A model generated the notes under the pieces. The model saw only the letters and a list, made by a program, of their open reading frames with translations. It had not been told where the DNA came from and ran no database searches. From the NCBI GenBank assembly GCA_017303555.1, contig JAFLCN010000009.1, positions 1 to 64,000 of the forward strand: a stretch of DNA of 64,000 nt, in the 5' to 3' direction. Below, piece by piece: positions 1-9,087 of the stretch. The DNA comes from Planctomycetota bacterium. Its GTDB lineage: Bacteria; Planctomycetota; Phycisphaerae; Phycisphaerales; UBA1924. Numbering within the stretch: the stretch's first letter is position 1; each line of letters opens with the position of its first letter. Made by a program: the position numbers and the translations under genes.

Positions 1-76
1 CGAGATTGATCTGGACGAAGATGCTGGGCTGGTGCTGAAGGCGTCCGCGCATGCCGTACTCTTCGCTCGCTGGCAT
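1..76 (-). CDS. transposase, N-terminal fragment (IS1182-like), runs off window
   Basis: Only the first 25 codons are in the window, reading MPASEEYGMRGRLQHQPSIF followed by VQINL. The MRGxxxxQxSxF pattern resembles the start of IS1182-type DDE transposases (family recalled from memory). The ATG overlaps the TGA that ends the interrupted upstream reading frame (TGATG). A sequence resembling an IS terminal repeat lies about 30 bases upstream. It would encode the enzyme that moves the element interrupting the RHS-type gene. Family assignment is tentative because so little sequence is visible. Confidence 0.45.
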   Translation of the reverse strand, partial: MPASEEYGMRGRLQHQPSIFVQINL

Positions 77-128
77 CAGGCGGTTTTTTGAAACAGGCTG
101 GAAAGAGGGTTTTTCAACGGCCTGCTAG
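1..128 (-). mobile_element. insertion sequence, one end only
   Basis: The minus-strand text at about 107-128 reads CTAGCAGGCCGTTGAAAAAC. This is close to terminal repeats I know from IS1182/IS5-like elements (GCAGGCxGTTGAAAAAC type). It lies just outside the transposase start. The RHS-like protein loses its expected continuation at this point (after FRLVRTSR), so the element appears inserted there. CTAG at 125-128 could be part of the target site. The other end is outside the window. Confidence 0.5.
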
Positions 129-687
129 TACGAACAAGTCGAAACACCGAGCCGTTGAACGGCAGTGACAACTGGTCTTGTCTCACCAGCGGCACACCGG
201 TGACAAGGTCGACTTGGTCCCCAACAGTTGCCCTCGCCTGTCCATTCCAACCGGTCGGTTTCCCTTTCAGCCTCGTTGGAATGAGCGGCAACGTTGTTTG
301 CCCCAGAGTCTCTCCGACCACCAGAAAGTCGCCAGGACCAGGGCTTTCAAGCAGCCCAAAGTTAAACGGAAAGGCTGTTTCCTCTCCCTCCGAGAAGAAC
401 TTGAAATCACCATCCGGAACGACGAAGTAGTCGTCAATCGGCGTGTCCGCGCCACCCAACACCTTTCCCATGTAGTGCGACCATCCATGACTCCAATCCG
501 CATAACCGTGTTGGCTTTGGTCCGGCGCACCGCGTTCGGCGGCGGCCCACCCGTTACCAGGAACTTCTGCCCACTTTTCCGGCGGGGTCGGGCGTCCACT
601 CGCGATCGGTGCCGCTATCGCAGTGGCGGCCGCAATAAGCAACCGAAAGGACGCTCGCTTCAACAACGTGTGCAGTGTCGCCCCCAT
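76..687 (-). pseudogene. RHS/YD-repeat family protein, N-terminal part, interrupted by IS
   Basis: About 203 residues from an ATG at 687, preceded by GGGAG. A signal peptide is visible (MGATLHTLLKRASFRLLIAA, then ATAIAAPIASG). The distal segment VDLVTGVPLVRQDQLSLPF then NGSVFRLVRTSR is the entry motif of large RHS/YD-repeat cell-surface or toxin-delivery proteins. Such proteins normally continue for 1,000 residues or more. Here the frame runs into insertion-sequence end DNA and stops after FQKTA. The visible piece is the 5' stump of an inactivated gene; any remainder would lie beyond position 1. A start further upstream (891) is possible but lacks coding character. Confidence 0.55.
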
Positions 688-1903
688 ACCGCTCCCATTC
701 AAAGTGGCTTTGCTTTGCTCGCGCCGCGCTCCCGCCAGCTCCCCCGATCCACACCTCGGACCATTCACTTCGCGCACCACAACCACCTCCCGCGTGTCTC
801 CACGCAGATTTCTTCCGTCCCTTCTTGGGCCCGGTCTCCGGCTCTCTCCGCTTGTTCCAATCCCCGTGTTCGAGTGGTATACCGATGTCAACCGGGCCCG
901 TCAAGCCAGTCCAAAGTTATCCACATTTTTCACATGTATAGCGTTTTTGCGCGCCTCAATTCTGTGGATTTTGATCGGCGCTGCCCTTCTCTGTTCGCGC
1001 CGATTTGTTCGTTTCTTGCTTGAGAAACCGCATCTTTCTCTCGCGCCTCGGCGCCCGAGCAAGTCGCCGGTTTTCTGCGTGTACTCCCGCAGATCGCGCT
1101 GGACAAAAATTCGTGCGCTACTTCCAAACCGCTGCACGATCCGAACTTCCGCATCCAGAGCGCTCGCTTTTGTTTATCCTTTTCATCAATCCGAGGCTCG
1201 CTTCTTCCCGCCTTCGCGGCAACCTTGTCTGCCCGTTCACGCAACGCAACTGCACTTGGAATTCATCGCGGGTCGCGCACGCTCCACCGATTCTTCTTTC
1301 TGATCCCAATCCCCCGCTTCAGACAGTTGTGGAAGAACAATGCTTCCTTCCCAGTCTTTGATGTTCGCGGCAGAGATCTCCCCCTGGAACCCAAGAAGCC
1401 TCTGTGTCGTCCGATTCTCGTTCAGCGCTGCCGCTCGATCACTCGGTCGGGCAACGCCTGGTTCGAGTCCGGAATGAACACACCGCACTCCTCAACAGTC
1501 TGACCGACCAGCTCGCGGGTCTCTTGCATCTTGAACATCGTGCGCATGTTGCTTTCTCTGTAAACACGCCGAGCGCTCGTATTCCTCCCACCCCGCCCCG
1601 ACCGCCCGGCGCTCCGCGTCGGCACCCTCATCGCTTCCGTTGAGCCTTTGGTCGCGGGGCGCCAGACCCCGTTTTCTCCGGTCTGCCGCGATCGGGTGGC
1701 TCGGTTCATCGGCCGCGGCCCGGCCCCCCTCGACCTCGCTCTTCTTCCTGCTATTCTGCCTCCCCACTCCTCTTCCCGCTCCCATTCGCTACCTTCGGAG
1801 CGCCCCGCTTCCCCAGCTTTTCGTTGCTCCCCGGCTCACCCCCGCTCCAAACTCCGTCTTCCAAACTGGCGCTTTTGTGCTTTGAGAATTCGGCCCCTTC
1901 CAC
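688..1903. other. gene-poor stretch, nothing firmly supported
   Basis: About 1.2 kb without a convincing gene. The plus strand is pyrimidine-rich and has only short overlapping frames with arginine- and serine-rich composition. Minus-strand fragments around 1237-1560 (for example NENRTTQRLLGFQGEISAAN) look slightly more protein-like but would need a frameshift to join, and I do not recognise them. No hairpin terminator or tandem repeat stands out. Confidence 0.4.
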
Positions 1904-3016
1904 ATGCCCACCCCCATCACCATCCGCAACATCACGAAAGAGTTTCCGGCCATGAGCGGGGGCGGTGCCGCGGGCACGACCAGGGCCGTGGACGACATCT
2001 CGCTCGAAATCGAAACCGGCGAGCTCTTCTTTCTCCTCGGCCCGTCCGGCTGCGGCAAGACCACCCTGCTCCGCATGATCGCCGGCTTCATCGACCCGAC
2101 CGCCGGCACCATCCTGTTTGGCTCGCGCGATGTGACACATCTGCCGCCGAACCAGCGAAACACCGGCATGGTTTTTCAGTCGTACGCGCTCTGGCCCCAC
2201 ATGACGATCGAGGCCAACGTCGCCTTCGGCCTGGATGTGCGAAAAACCCCTGCAAACGAGGCCAAAAAACGCATCGAGGACGCCCTCGCGGCAGTCCGCA
2301 TGTCGCAGTATTCCAAGCGCAAACCCAACCAGCTCTCCGGAGGTCAGCAACAACGCGTCGCCCTTGCCCGTGCCCTGGTCATCCGTCCCGATGTCCTTCT
2401 ATTAGATGAGCCCCTCAGCAACCTCGACGCGAAACTCCGCCTCGAACTCCGCTCCGAGATCCGCCGCATCTGCAAAGAAAGCGGCATCACAACCGTCTAC
2501 GTCACGCACGACCAGAAAGAGGCGCTGAGCATGGCCGACCGCGTCGCCATCCTCCGCGCCGGGCGAATCGAACAACTCGGCACCCCCGCTGATCTCTACA
2601 AGCGCCCCCACTCCCGCTTCGTCGCCGAGTTCCTGGGTGAGACCAACATCCTTGAGGGCAGAGTCATCCACACCTCCCCCACCACTGCCACACTCGAGAC
2701 CCCCGCCGGCGAACTGCAAGGCACAATTCCGCCCGGAACTACCCCCCCAAAGACCGGCGACAAGGCGCTTCTTTCAATCCGACCAGAATCCATACACATT
2801 TTGGAATCGAAGCCAGCGGGTCGCCGCGGCAAGGTCACTTCCGCGATCTATCTCGGCGAGGTCGAACAGGGCCACATCCAGGTCGGTGATTCCAACCTCA
2901 AGTTCCTTCGACTCTCGTCGCTCTCGCAACCGCTCCGCTCCGGAAACGATGAACTCTCGGTGACTATCGAAGACGCCATTGTCCTCCCCCCGACCGACGC
3001 CGCATCCGGAACGTGA
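1904..3016 (+). CDS. ABC transporter ATP-binding protein (MalK/PotA type)
   Basis: 370 residues. It hydrolyses ATP to drive an importer of the sugar, polyamine, iron or phosphonate type. Visible motifs are Walker A GPSGCGKT (46-53), Q-loop Q92, signature LSGGQ (144-148), Walker B VLLLDEP (164-170) and switch H202. A C-terminal TOBE-like region (about 290-355) is typical of importer ATPases that take regulatory input. No permease or binding-protein gene is adjacent, so the substrate cannot be named and it may serve several transporters. A GC hairpin (GCGGCGG/CCGCCGC, 3021-3042) follows the stop but lacks a T-run. Confidence 0.9.
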   Translation: MPTPITIRNITKEFPAMSGGGAAGTTRAVDDISLEIETGELFFLLGPSGCGKTTLLRMIAGFIDPTAGTILFGSRDVTHLPPNQRNTGMVFQSYALWPHMTIEANVAFGLDVRKTPANEAKKRIEDALAAVRMSQYSKRKPNQLSGGQQQRVALARALVIRPDVLLLDEPLSNLDAKLRLELRSEIRRICKESGITTVYVTHDQKEALSMADRVAILRAGRIEQLGTPADLYKRPHSRFVAEFLGETNILEGRVIHTSPTTATLETPAGELQGTIPPGTTPPKTGDKALLSIRPESIHILESKPAGRRGKVTSAIYLGEVEQGHIQVGDSNLKFLRLSSLSQPLRSGNDELSVTIEDAIVLPPTDAASGT

Positions 3017-3281
3017 TCCCGCGGCGGCGCCTTTTCCGCCGCTCCATCACAGCCGCAACTACCAACAAGGTCCGTGAAAAGCAGATGTCAACTGCATTCA
3101 TTGCTGCCGCGCGGCCAATCGCTCCGGAGGTGCCGCGGGCACTTGGCCAGTCACTTGAACTACTTGAAGTGGATGAATCTGAATCCGATTCAACTCTGGC
3201 GGCGAGGTCCCCGGTCGCCCTTCAGAAGTCGCGGATGCCGCGGCGATGCTGCGCGGCCAGAGGTGTGCCGCGAGTCTGGGG

Positions 3282-3743
3282 TTAGCGATTTCTGGTTGAA
3301 CGAAATCGGATTTGCTGATTGAGGGGGTGTTCCTTGAGGAACACCCCGACCAACTGAGCGAGTGGCTTCGGGAGGATTTTCTCCCGTGCGGCCTTGGGCC
3401 AGGGCATCCAATGAAATTCGAGGTGTGATTCTTTGGAGGTGATCTTGGGAGGGGCCTCTACTTCAAAGACAAAGCTGTACTCGTGCCGCGCCTTGCCGGA
3501 CTGGAGAAAGAAGTGTTCGTGGATGAAGAGTGGGCGACCAACCTTCACGGACTTTCCGGTCTCTTCAATGAACTCGCGTTCGAGCGCTTCCGCGGCGGGT
3601 TCTCCGGGCTCGATGTGGCCGCCTGGAAAGTACCAATAGTCGGCATCCTTGTTTTTGCAGAGGAGTACCTGGCCATCGCGGATGGCGATGCCGCGGGCGA
3701 GGAGTTCGATCTTCTTGGCCTTCGAGCGGTTCCATTTTGCCAT
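3282..3743 (-). CDS. Nudix hydrolase
   Basis: 153 residues. It hydrolyses a nucleoside diphosphate linked to another moiety. The Nudix box is clear: GHIEPGE, seven residues, then REFIEETG, matching Gx5Ex7REUxEExG, with metal-binding glutamates in REFIEE. Length is normal for a single-domain Nudix protein. The start is MAKWNRSKAKK at 3743; the gene diverges from parB (68 bases between starts). The 3' end contains a perfect 10-bp palindrome (GGGGTGTTCC/GGAACACCCC, 3324-3347) encoding part of the tail. Substrate cannot be told from sequence. Confidence 0.88.
   Translation of the reverse strand: MAKWNRSKAKKIELLARGIAIRDGQVLLCKNKDADYWYFPGGHIEPGEPAAEALEREFIEETGKSVKVGRPLFIHEHFFLQSGKARHEYSFVFEVEAPPKITSKESHLEFHWMPWPKAAREKILPKPLAQLVGVFLKEHPLNQQIRFRSTRNR
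3324..3347. repeat. perfect palindrome inside the 3' end of the Nudix gene
   Basis: GGGGTGTTCC, a 4-base loop ttga, then GGAACACCCC. The stem is perfect over 10 bp. It lies inside the coding sequence about 40 bases before the stop. No T-run follows on either strand, so it is not a standard terminator. Confidence 0.7.
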
Positions 3744-3810
3744 GGTGATTTACCTTGCGAAACAGGTTGATACGATGATTAGGTTCGGACTGGATTGAAG
3801 GGAGTTCAGA

Positions 3811-4830
3811 ATGAGCGGCAACACGGATGTTTCAAAGGTTCGCAAGCTTGGTCGGGGTTTGTCTGCTTTGCTTCAAACACCTGTGGCTATTGAGGTTGCG
3901 CCTCGGGTTGCGGTGCCGGTGGCTGGTGTTGCGCCGAATTCTGGTGCTGGCGAGACCTTGGATCGGCCTGTCCAGCATGTGAGCGGTGGGGGCGATGTGG
4001 GTCAGGGTAGTGGTGGGGGCGGGGGTGGGGTTGAGCAGGTGTTGATTGAAGCGGTGCGGCCGAGTCCGTTCCAGGCGCGGCGGGTTTTTGATGAGGCGCC
4101 GCTTCGGTCGCTGGCGGAGTCGATCCGTGGCACGGGGGTGATGCAGCCTGTCATTGTTCGTGCGAGCAAGACCAATATTGGAACATATGAGTTGATCGCG
4201 GGTGAGCGGCGTTGGCGTGCCGCGAAGATCGCGGGGTTGACGCGGCTGCCGGCGATCGTGCGCGAGCTTGCGGATGAAGAGGCGGCGGAGTGGGGGCTCA
4301 TCGAGAACCTGCAGCGTGAAGATCTGAACGCGATGGATCGCGCGCACGGGCTGCGCATGATGAACGAGCGATTCGGACTTTCGCACGCGAAAGTTGCGGA
4401 GAAGGTGGGGCTTGAGCGCGCGACGGTCGCGAACCTGATCCGGCTCACCGAGCTCGAGGCGGACATCGCGGAGTTGATCAGCGCCGATGCGCTTTCGGCG
4501 GCACACGGAAAAGCCCTGCTTTCGATGCCTTCTGGTGATGAGCGCGTGCGCATCGCGCGCGAGGCGGCGCGCAATGCGTGGCCGGTGAGGAGGGTGGAGG
4601 CCGAGGTGAAGCGTGCGGTCGCGGGCGAGGCGACGGCACCGAGCGAGGATGCTGCGACGCCGCGGGATACGGCGCGGGCGGTGCTTGTTGATCTGGAGCG
4701 GCGCCTGAGCCAGCAGCTCGGGACGAAGGTGACCATCCAATCGAGCGGCAAGGCCCGCGGGAAGATCTCGATCGAGTTTTATGGACTCGATCATTTCGAT
4801 GGTTTGATGGAGAAATTGGGATTGAAGTAG
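3811..4830 (+). CDS. parB: ParB/RepB/Spo0J family partition protein
   Basis: 339 residues. It binds centromere-like parS sites and works with ParA in chromosome segregation. An N-terminal KVRKLGRGLSALL segment (9-21) resembles the ParA-contacting peptide of ParB proteins. A low-complexity Gly/Val linker follows. The nuclease-like ParB domain contains GERRWRAAK (131-139) and ENLQREDLN. A helix-turn-helix lies around 186-212 (LSHAKVAEKVGLERATVANL). The C-terminus is a dimerisation-type segment. parA is not in this window. A parS-like palindrome lies about 260 bases downstream (5089-5103). Confidence 0.92.
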   Translation: MSGNTDVSKVRKLGRGLSALLQTPVAIEVAPRVAVPVAGVAPNSGAGETLDRPVQHVSGGGDVGQGSGGGGGGVEQVLIEAVRPSPFQARRVFDEAPLRSLAESIRGTGVMQPVIVRASKTNIGTYELIAGERRWRAAKIAGLTRLPAIVRELADEEAAEWGLIENLQREDLNAMDRAHGLRMMNERFGLSHAKVAEKVGLERATVANLIRLTELEADIAELISADALSAAHGKALLSMPSGDERVRIAREAARNAWPVRRVEAEVKRAVAGEATAPSEDAATPRDTARAVLVDLERRLSQQLGTKVTIQSSGKARGKISIEFYGLDHFDGLMEKLGLK

Positions 4831-5606
4831 TGGGGCGGTGCGTGGCGGCCCGGGTTGCGGACGGAATCGCGTTCGGGCCGGCGAGAAGCTGGCGACGGGG
4901 CGGCGATAAGCACGCGGGCGTGTTCTGTGGCGGGCGCGACAGCGGCCTGGTGCGTGGTTCTGAACTGGTCCAATTGCATCGGACGAGCGCGGATGTGGAT
5001 AAATCTGCCCGGTCAAGCAAAAATTTTCGCAGCGCTGGCGGGCGATCGATTGCGTGCTTGGGTATAGGGCGTTCGCCTGTATGATGCGAGTTTCCGTGAA
5101 ACTCTGTGGAGAGGGTTTCGTGCCCGAGTTGTTGCTTGAGATGGCACGATCTGGCGGCTTGCTCCTGGCTACGCCAAGCTCAATCGCTCACTAAAACTTG
5201 AGGGGGCCTGTACTTAGGCGATCCGCGTTGGCGAGCATTCTCGGGTGGGTGTTTGGAAGCCGGCGAGAATCTTCGGCGTGGTTCGGACCACAATCCGGTT
5301 GCTTCGATCGCGTGCGGGGTGGTGGGGGCAGCGCTGGAATTGCCTCAAAGGTGTGGATTCTGGGGGTGCGAAAGCTGTGGGGACCCACAAATCTGTGGAT
5401 TTTGGTCTGATATGTAGTTATGTTCCGTGCAGAATGTGAAGATGTCGGGCCGAGCGCGACATTCGTGGATATCGCCGGGAAGTGGCTTTCCGGCGTGGAG
5501 CGAACTGAGCTTGGGGAGGCTGGGAAGTGTGAGAGCTTTGGGGGGAGGGCGCGGCAGCGTGGGTCGATGCCGCGGTCTTTGGGAATTCATTTGAAAGGTT
5601 TTCGAG
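4831..5606. other. intergenic stretch between parB and a small conserved-looking gene
   Basis: About 780 bases with no convincing reading frame. The parS-like palindrome at 5089-5103 is the only clear structure. The last 200 bases are likely 5' leader for the gene at 5607. Confidence 0.5.
5089..5103. promoter_or_regulatory. parS-like palindrome (one base short)
   Basis: AGTTTC-CGT-GAAACT. The canonical chromosomal parS core is GTTTCACGTGAAAC; this copy keeps both half-sites but has a 3-base instead of a 4-base centre. Its position close to parB fits a parS role. The altered spacing argues against strong binding. Confidence 0.3.
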
Positions 5607-5999
5607 ATGGCCAGGAAAGCAGCGAACAGCAATTTGATGGGGATGTCCACTTCGGAGTTGCAAGCGGAGATTCGTCGCCGGACCGGGCGGAATCAATCGT
5701 TGCAGAAGCGGTACGAGAAGCTTGTGAAGAAGCTGGAAGAACTGCGGAAGGAGATCGCGGCGTCGGGCGGCGCGGTGGTCGGCGGCGGCGGTCGCGCATC
5801 GAACGAGCTGAGCCTTGTTGATTCGCTGAAGAAGGTTCTGACGGGCAAGACGATGGGCGTGGGCCAGGCGGCCGATGCGGTGCTTGCGACGGGGTACATG
5901 TCGACGAGCCCGAACTTCCGGACGATTGTGAACCAGACGTTCATCAAGCATCGGAACAAGTTCAAGAAGGTGAGCCGCGGCCGGTACACGGCGGCGTGA
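5607..5999 (+). CDS. small protein: coiled coil plus winged-helix-like domain
   Basis: 130 residues, family not named. Residues about 15-52 form a charged helix (ELQAEIRRRTGRNQSLQKRY) likely to be a coiled coil. A Gly/Ala linker follows. The C-terminal 65 residues (SLVDSLKKVLTGKTMGVGQA to KKVSRGRYTAA) look like a HARE-type winged-helix fold, with a helix pair and a final basic RGRYT strand. A DNA- or RNA-binding role is an inference. It stands alone and is followed by a strong terminator at 6111-6148. Codon use is typical of the window. Confidence 0.7.
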   Translation: MARKAANSNLMGMSTSELQAEIRRRTGRNQSLQKRYEKLVKKLEELRKEIAASGGAVVGGGGRASNELSLVDSLKKVLTGKTMGVGQAADAVLATGYMSTSPNFRTIVNQTFIKHRNKFKKVSRGRYTAA

Positions 6000-6110
6000 G
6001 TGAGAGCAGCAGAACGGCAGAGCAGTAGATTGGTAGAGAAGAAAGCCGAGATCTGCCGGGGGCGATGCGATCGACGGGCTGCTTGTGCTGCTGAAGAAGA
6101 GAATGGGTGG

Positions 6111-6148
6111 AAGAGGGCATTCGAGGAGAGTGCCTTCTTTTGTTTTTG
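6111..6148 (+). terminator. rho-independent terminator upstream of hsdR
   Basis: Stem AAGAGGGCATT / AGTGCCTTCTT (11 bp with two G-T pairs), loop CGAGGAG, followed by TTGTTTTT. It ends the small gene at 5607-5999. It also shows that hsdR translation starts downstream of here, not at upstream in-frame codons. Confidence 0.7.
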
Positions 6149-6201
6149 GGGTGGGGGGGTTGGCCAGTTCGGTAGGATGGAAAGGCTCGTTTACTTTGAG
6201 G

Positions 6202-9087
6202 GTGGCAGGAAAGGGGCAGATTCGGCGTTTGGGCACGGCAACTCCGGAACAACTTGCACGGCAGCAGATCGATCGCGTGCTCGCCGAGTGCGGGTGGATC
6301 GTCCAGGACTACACCGAGATGAACATCGCGGCCGCGCGTGGTGTTGCGGTGCGCGAGTTTCCGCTCAAGACGGGGTTTGCGGATTACCTGCTGTATGCGG
6401 ACGGGCGTGTGATCGGCGTGGTTGAGGCGAAGTCGGAAGGGCACACGCTCAAGGGAGTGGAGACGCAGTCGGCGAAGTATCTTGGCGGCTTGCCGGCGGG
6501 GCTGCCGCGGTGGACGCCGGAAGGGACGGCGCTGCCGTTTGCGTACGAATCGACGGGGACGGAAACGCAGTTCACGAGCAATCTTGATCCGGAGCCCCGG
6601 AGCCGCGAGGTGTTTGCGTTTCATCGGCCGGAGGAGTTGATCCGGCTGGTCCAGTTGAAGGAGCAAGTTCGGGGCAATCTGCGGAAGATGCCGGAGCTTG
6701 AGACTTCGCGGCTGTGGGACAAGCAGATCACGGCGATTGGGAATCTGGAAAAGTCGCTGGCGTCGGATCATCCGCGCTCGCTGATCCAGATGGTGATGGG
6801 GGCGGGCAAGACCTTTACGGCGTGCAACATCGCGTACCGGCTGATCAAGTTCGGCGGGGCGAAGCGGATTCTGTTTCTGGTCGATCGCAATAACCTGGGC
6901 AAGCAGACGCTCAACGAGTTTCAGCAGTTTGCCTCGCCGTACAACCAGTACAAGTTCACAGAAGAGTTCGGCGTTCAGCAGCTGCGCAAGAACGCGATTG
7001 ATCCGGCGGCGAAGGTGGTCATCACCACGATTCAGCGACTGTATTCGATTCTGAAGGGCGAAGAGGAGTTTGACGAATCGGGCGAAGAGGCTTCGATGTT
7101 TGAAGCCGCAACCTCGCTTGTGAAGCAGCCCCTGCCGGTCGTCTACAACGAAAAGATTCCGCCGGAGTTCTTCGACTTCATCGTGATCGACGAGTGTCAC
7201 CGATCGATCTACAACATTTGGCGGCAGGTGCTGGAGTATTTCGATGCGTCGCTGATCGGACTCACGGCGACACCGAGTGCGCAGACAATCGGATTCTTCC
7301 AGAACAACCTGGTGATGGAGTACACGCACGAGCAAGCTGTGGTAGACGGCGTGAACGTGGGATACGACGTTTACCGGATTGAAACGGAAGTCACCAAGAA
7401 TGGGGCAAAGCTCACGAAAGATCCCGCGTATCTGGTGCCGAAGCGCGACCGGACGACGCGGAAGAAGCGATATGCCGCGCTTGATGCAGATGTGGAGTAC
7501 AAAGGGACGCAGCTTGATCGCGATGTGGTGAACCCGAGCCAGATCCGGCTGGTGATCGAGACGTTTCGGAATCGCTTGCCGGAGATTTTTCCGGGGCGCG
7601 AGGAATGCCCCAAGACGCTCGTCTTCGCGAAGACCGATCAGCACGCGGACGACATCACTGAGATCATCCGGCAGGTCTTTGGCAAGGGGAACGAGTTCTG
7701 TCAGAAGATCACGAGCAAATCGACGGGGAAGAAGCCGGAGGAGCTGCTCAACGAGTTTCGCAATTCGTATTTCCCCCGCGTCGCGGTGACGGTGGACATG
7801 ATCGCGACGGGGACGGATGTGAAGGCGCTGGAGTGCTTGCTCTTCATGCGCAACATTGCGTCCGCGGCGTACTTTGAGCAGATGAAGGGGCGGGGCTGCC
7901 GCGTGATCAGTTCGGATGCGCTGCAGGCGGTGACGCCGGATGCACCGGGCGGCCGCAAGACGCACTTTGTGATTGTGGACGCCATCGGCGTGACGGAATC
8001 GGAGAAGACGCTTTCCAAGCCGCTGGATCGTCAGCCGACGGTGCCTTTGGAAAAGCTGCTGAACACGGTGGCGGCGGGCGCGGCCAGCCCGGACATCGTG
8101 TCCACGCTGGCGGCGCGGTTGGCGCGGCTGGATCGCAGTCTGGATGAAGGGCGGAAAGAGGAGATCGGCAAGGAGAGTGCGGGGCGCGGACCGGCGGCGC
8201 TGGCGGCTGAGCTGCTCGCGAGCATTGATGCCGATCTCAATGCGGCCCGCGCGGCGGAGAAATACAAGATCCCCAAAGGGCAAGAGCCGAGCGAGCAGCA
8301 GGTGGAAGAGGTGGAACGCGGCGCGATGGCGGCGGCGCTCAAGCCGTTTCTCAACCCGAAACTGCGGAACACGATTCTGCGGGTGAAGGCGGCGGCGGAG
8401 CAGGTGTTTGACGAGGTGAACCACGACCAGTTGATTCGCGCGGGGTTTGACGCGGCGGCGCTGGAGAAGGCGCGGTCGGTCGTGACTTCGTTCAAGGAGT
8501 TCATCGAGGAGAACAAGGACGAGATCGAGGCGCTGCGCGTGCTGTACAGCCGCCCGTATCGGGCGGGTCTGCGCTACGGTCAAGTGAAGGAACTGGCGCA
8601 GAAGCTGGGGGTGCCGCCGTTTTATGTGGATGCGAAGAAGCCGGAGAGCGTGCTCCGGTTGTGGCAGGCGTTTGAGGCGGCGGAAGGGATGGCGAGTAAT
8701 ACCGGAAAGACAGGCTCCCTTCCCCCAACCCCTTCCCTCAGGGAAGGGGCTTCAAGGCGGGGAGGTCGGCAGTTGGTCGATCTGATTGCGCTGGTGCGGC
8801 ATGCGCTCGATGGGAAGACCGCGCTGGTTCCGATCGATGCGGTGGTGGAGGAGCGATACAGCGCGTGGCTGGCGGAAAAGGCCAAGAGCGGGATCACGCA
8901 TGCGCCAGAGCAGCGCAAGTGGCTTGATGCGATCAAGGATCACATCGCGACGAGCCTGGCGATCGATGCGGAGGCGCTGGAAGAAGTGCCGTTCAAGCAG
9001 ATGGGCGGGTTGGGAGCGGCGTACGAGGTGTTTGGGCAGTCACTCACGGGAATCCTCGAAGAGATGAATGAGAGGTTGGTGGCGTGA
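6202..9087 (+). CDS. hsdR: type I restriction enzyme, R subunit (HsdR)
   Basis: About 961 residues from GTG 6202 (TTG 6229 is equally possible; the in-frame codons at 6085/6103 lie upstream of a terminator). It is the DNA translocase and nuclease of a type I restriction system. A PD-(D/E)xK nuclease is visible as D61...E75-A-K77 (GFADY...VVEAK). The superfamily 2 helicase shows Walker A MGAGKTF (199-205) and DECH (330-333). The C-terminal part resembles the EcoEI-type HsdR family. It forms an operon with hsdS through a GTGA overlap. Oddity: residues about 839-854 (GSLPPTPSLREGASRRGG region) are encoded by a palindromic repeat that also occurs between genes. Confidence 0.93.
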   Translation: MAGKGQIRRLGTATPEQLARQQIDRVLAECGWIVQDYTEMNIAAARGVAVREFPLKTGFADYLLYADGRVIGVVEAKSEGHTLKGVETQSAKYLGGLPAGLPRWTPEGTALPFAYESTGTETQFTSNLDPEPRSREVFAFHRPEELIRLVQLKEQVRGNLRKMPELETSRLWDKQITAIGNLEKSLASDHPRSLIQMVMGAGKTFTACNIAYRLIKFGGAKRILFLVDRNNLGKQTLNEFQQFASPYNQYKFTEEFGVQQLRKNAIDPAAKVVITTIQRLYSILKGEEEFDESGEEASMFEAATSLVKQPLPVVYNEKIPPEFFDFIVIDECHRSIYNIWRQVLEYFDASLIGLTATPSAQTIGFFQNNLVMEYTHEQAVVDGVNVGYDVYRIETEVTKNGAKLTKDPAYLVPKRDRTTRKKRYAALDADVEYKGTQLDRDVVNPSQIRLVIETFRNRLPEIFPGREECPKTLVFAKTDQHADDITEIIRQVFGKGNEFCQKITSKSTGKKPEELLNEFRNSYFPRVAVTVDMIATGTDVKALECLLFMRNIASAAYFEQMKGRGCRVISSDALQAVTPDAPGGRKTHFVIVDAIGVTESEKTLSKPLDRQPTVPLEKLLNTVAAGAASPDIVSTLAARLARLDRSLDEGRKEEIGKESAGRGPAALAAELLASIDADLNAARAAEKYKIPKGQEPSEQQVEEVERGAMAAALKPFLNPKLRNTILRVKAAAEQVFDEVNHDQLIRAGFDAAALEKARSVVTSFKEFIEENKDEIEALRVLYSRPYRAGLRYGQVKELAQKLGVPPFYVDAKKPESVLRLWQAFEAAEGMASNTGKTGSLPPTPSLREGASRRGGRQLVDLIALVRHALDGKTALVPIDAVVEERYSAWLAEKAKSGITHAPEQRKWLDAIKDHIATSLAIDAEALEEVPFKQMGGLGAAYEVFGQSLTGILEEMNERLVA
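8716..8763. repeat. PPTPSLREG-type palindromic repeat inserted in frame in hsdR
   Basis: CCCCTTCCC-tca-GGGAAGGGG (8729-8749) with flanking CTTCCCCCAA and GCTTCAAGGCGGGG. The same layout occurs at 14443-14530, 18724-18770 and 20645-20700. The length keeps the hsdR frame open. Confidence 0.8.

Noticed and set aside
1400..1490. tRNA-like GGTTCGAGTCC near 1460
   Set aside because: The T-stem pairs poorly and no acceptor, D- or anticodon arm can be folded around it.
3013..3285. 90-residue frame after the ABC ATPase
   Set aside because: No ribosome site, no domain, and composition like the surrounding intergenic DNA.
6085..6201. Upstream extension of HsdR
   Set aside because: The in-frame codons run through a terminator hairpin with a T-tail, and the family homology begins at TPEQLARQQID.
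5962..8583. 873-residue minus-strand open frame opposite hsdR
   Set aside because: Arg/His/Leu-rich composition typical of an antisense frame in GC-rich DNA; the plus strand encodes a clear HsdR.
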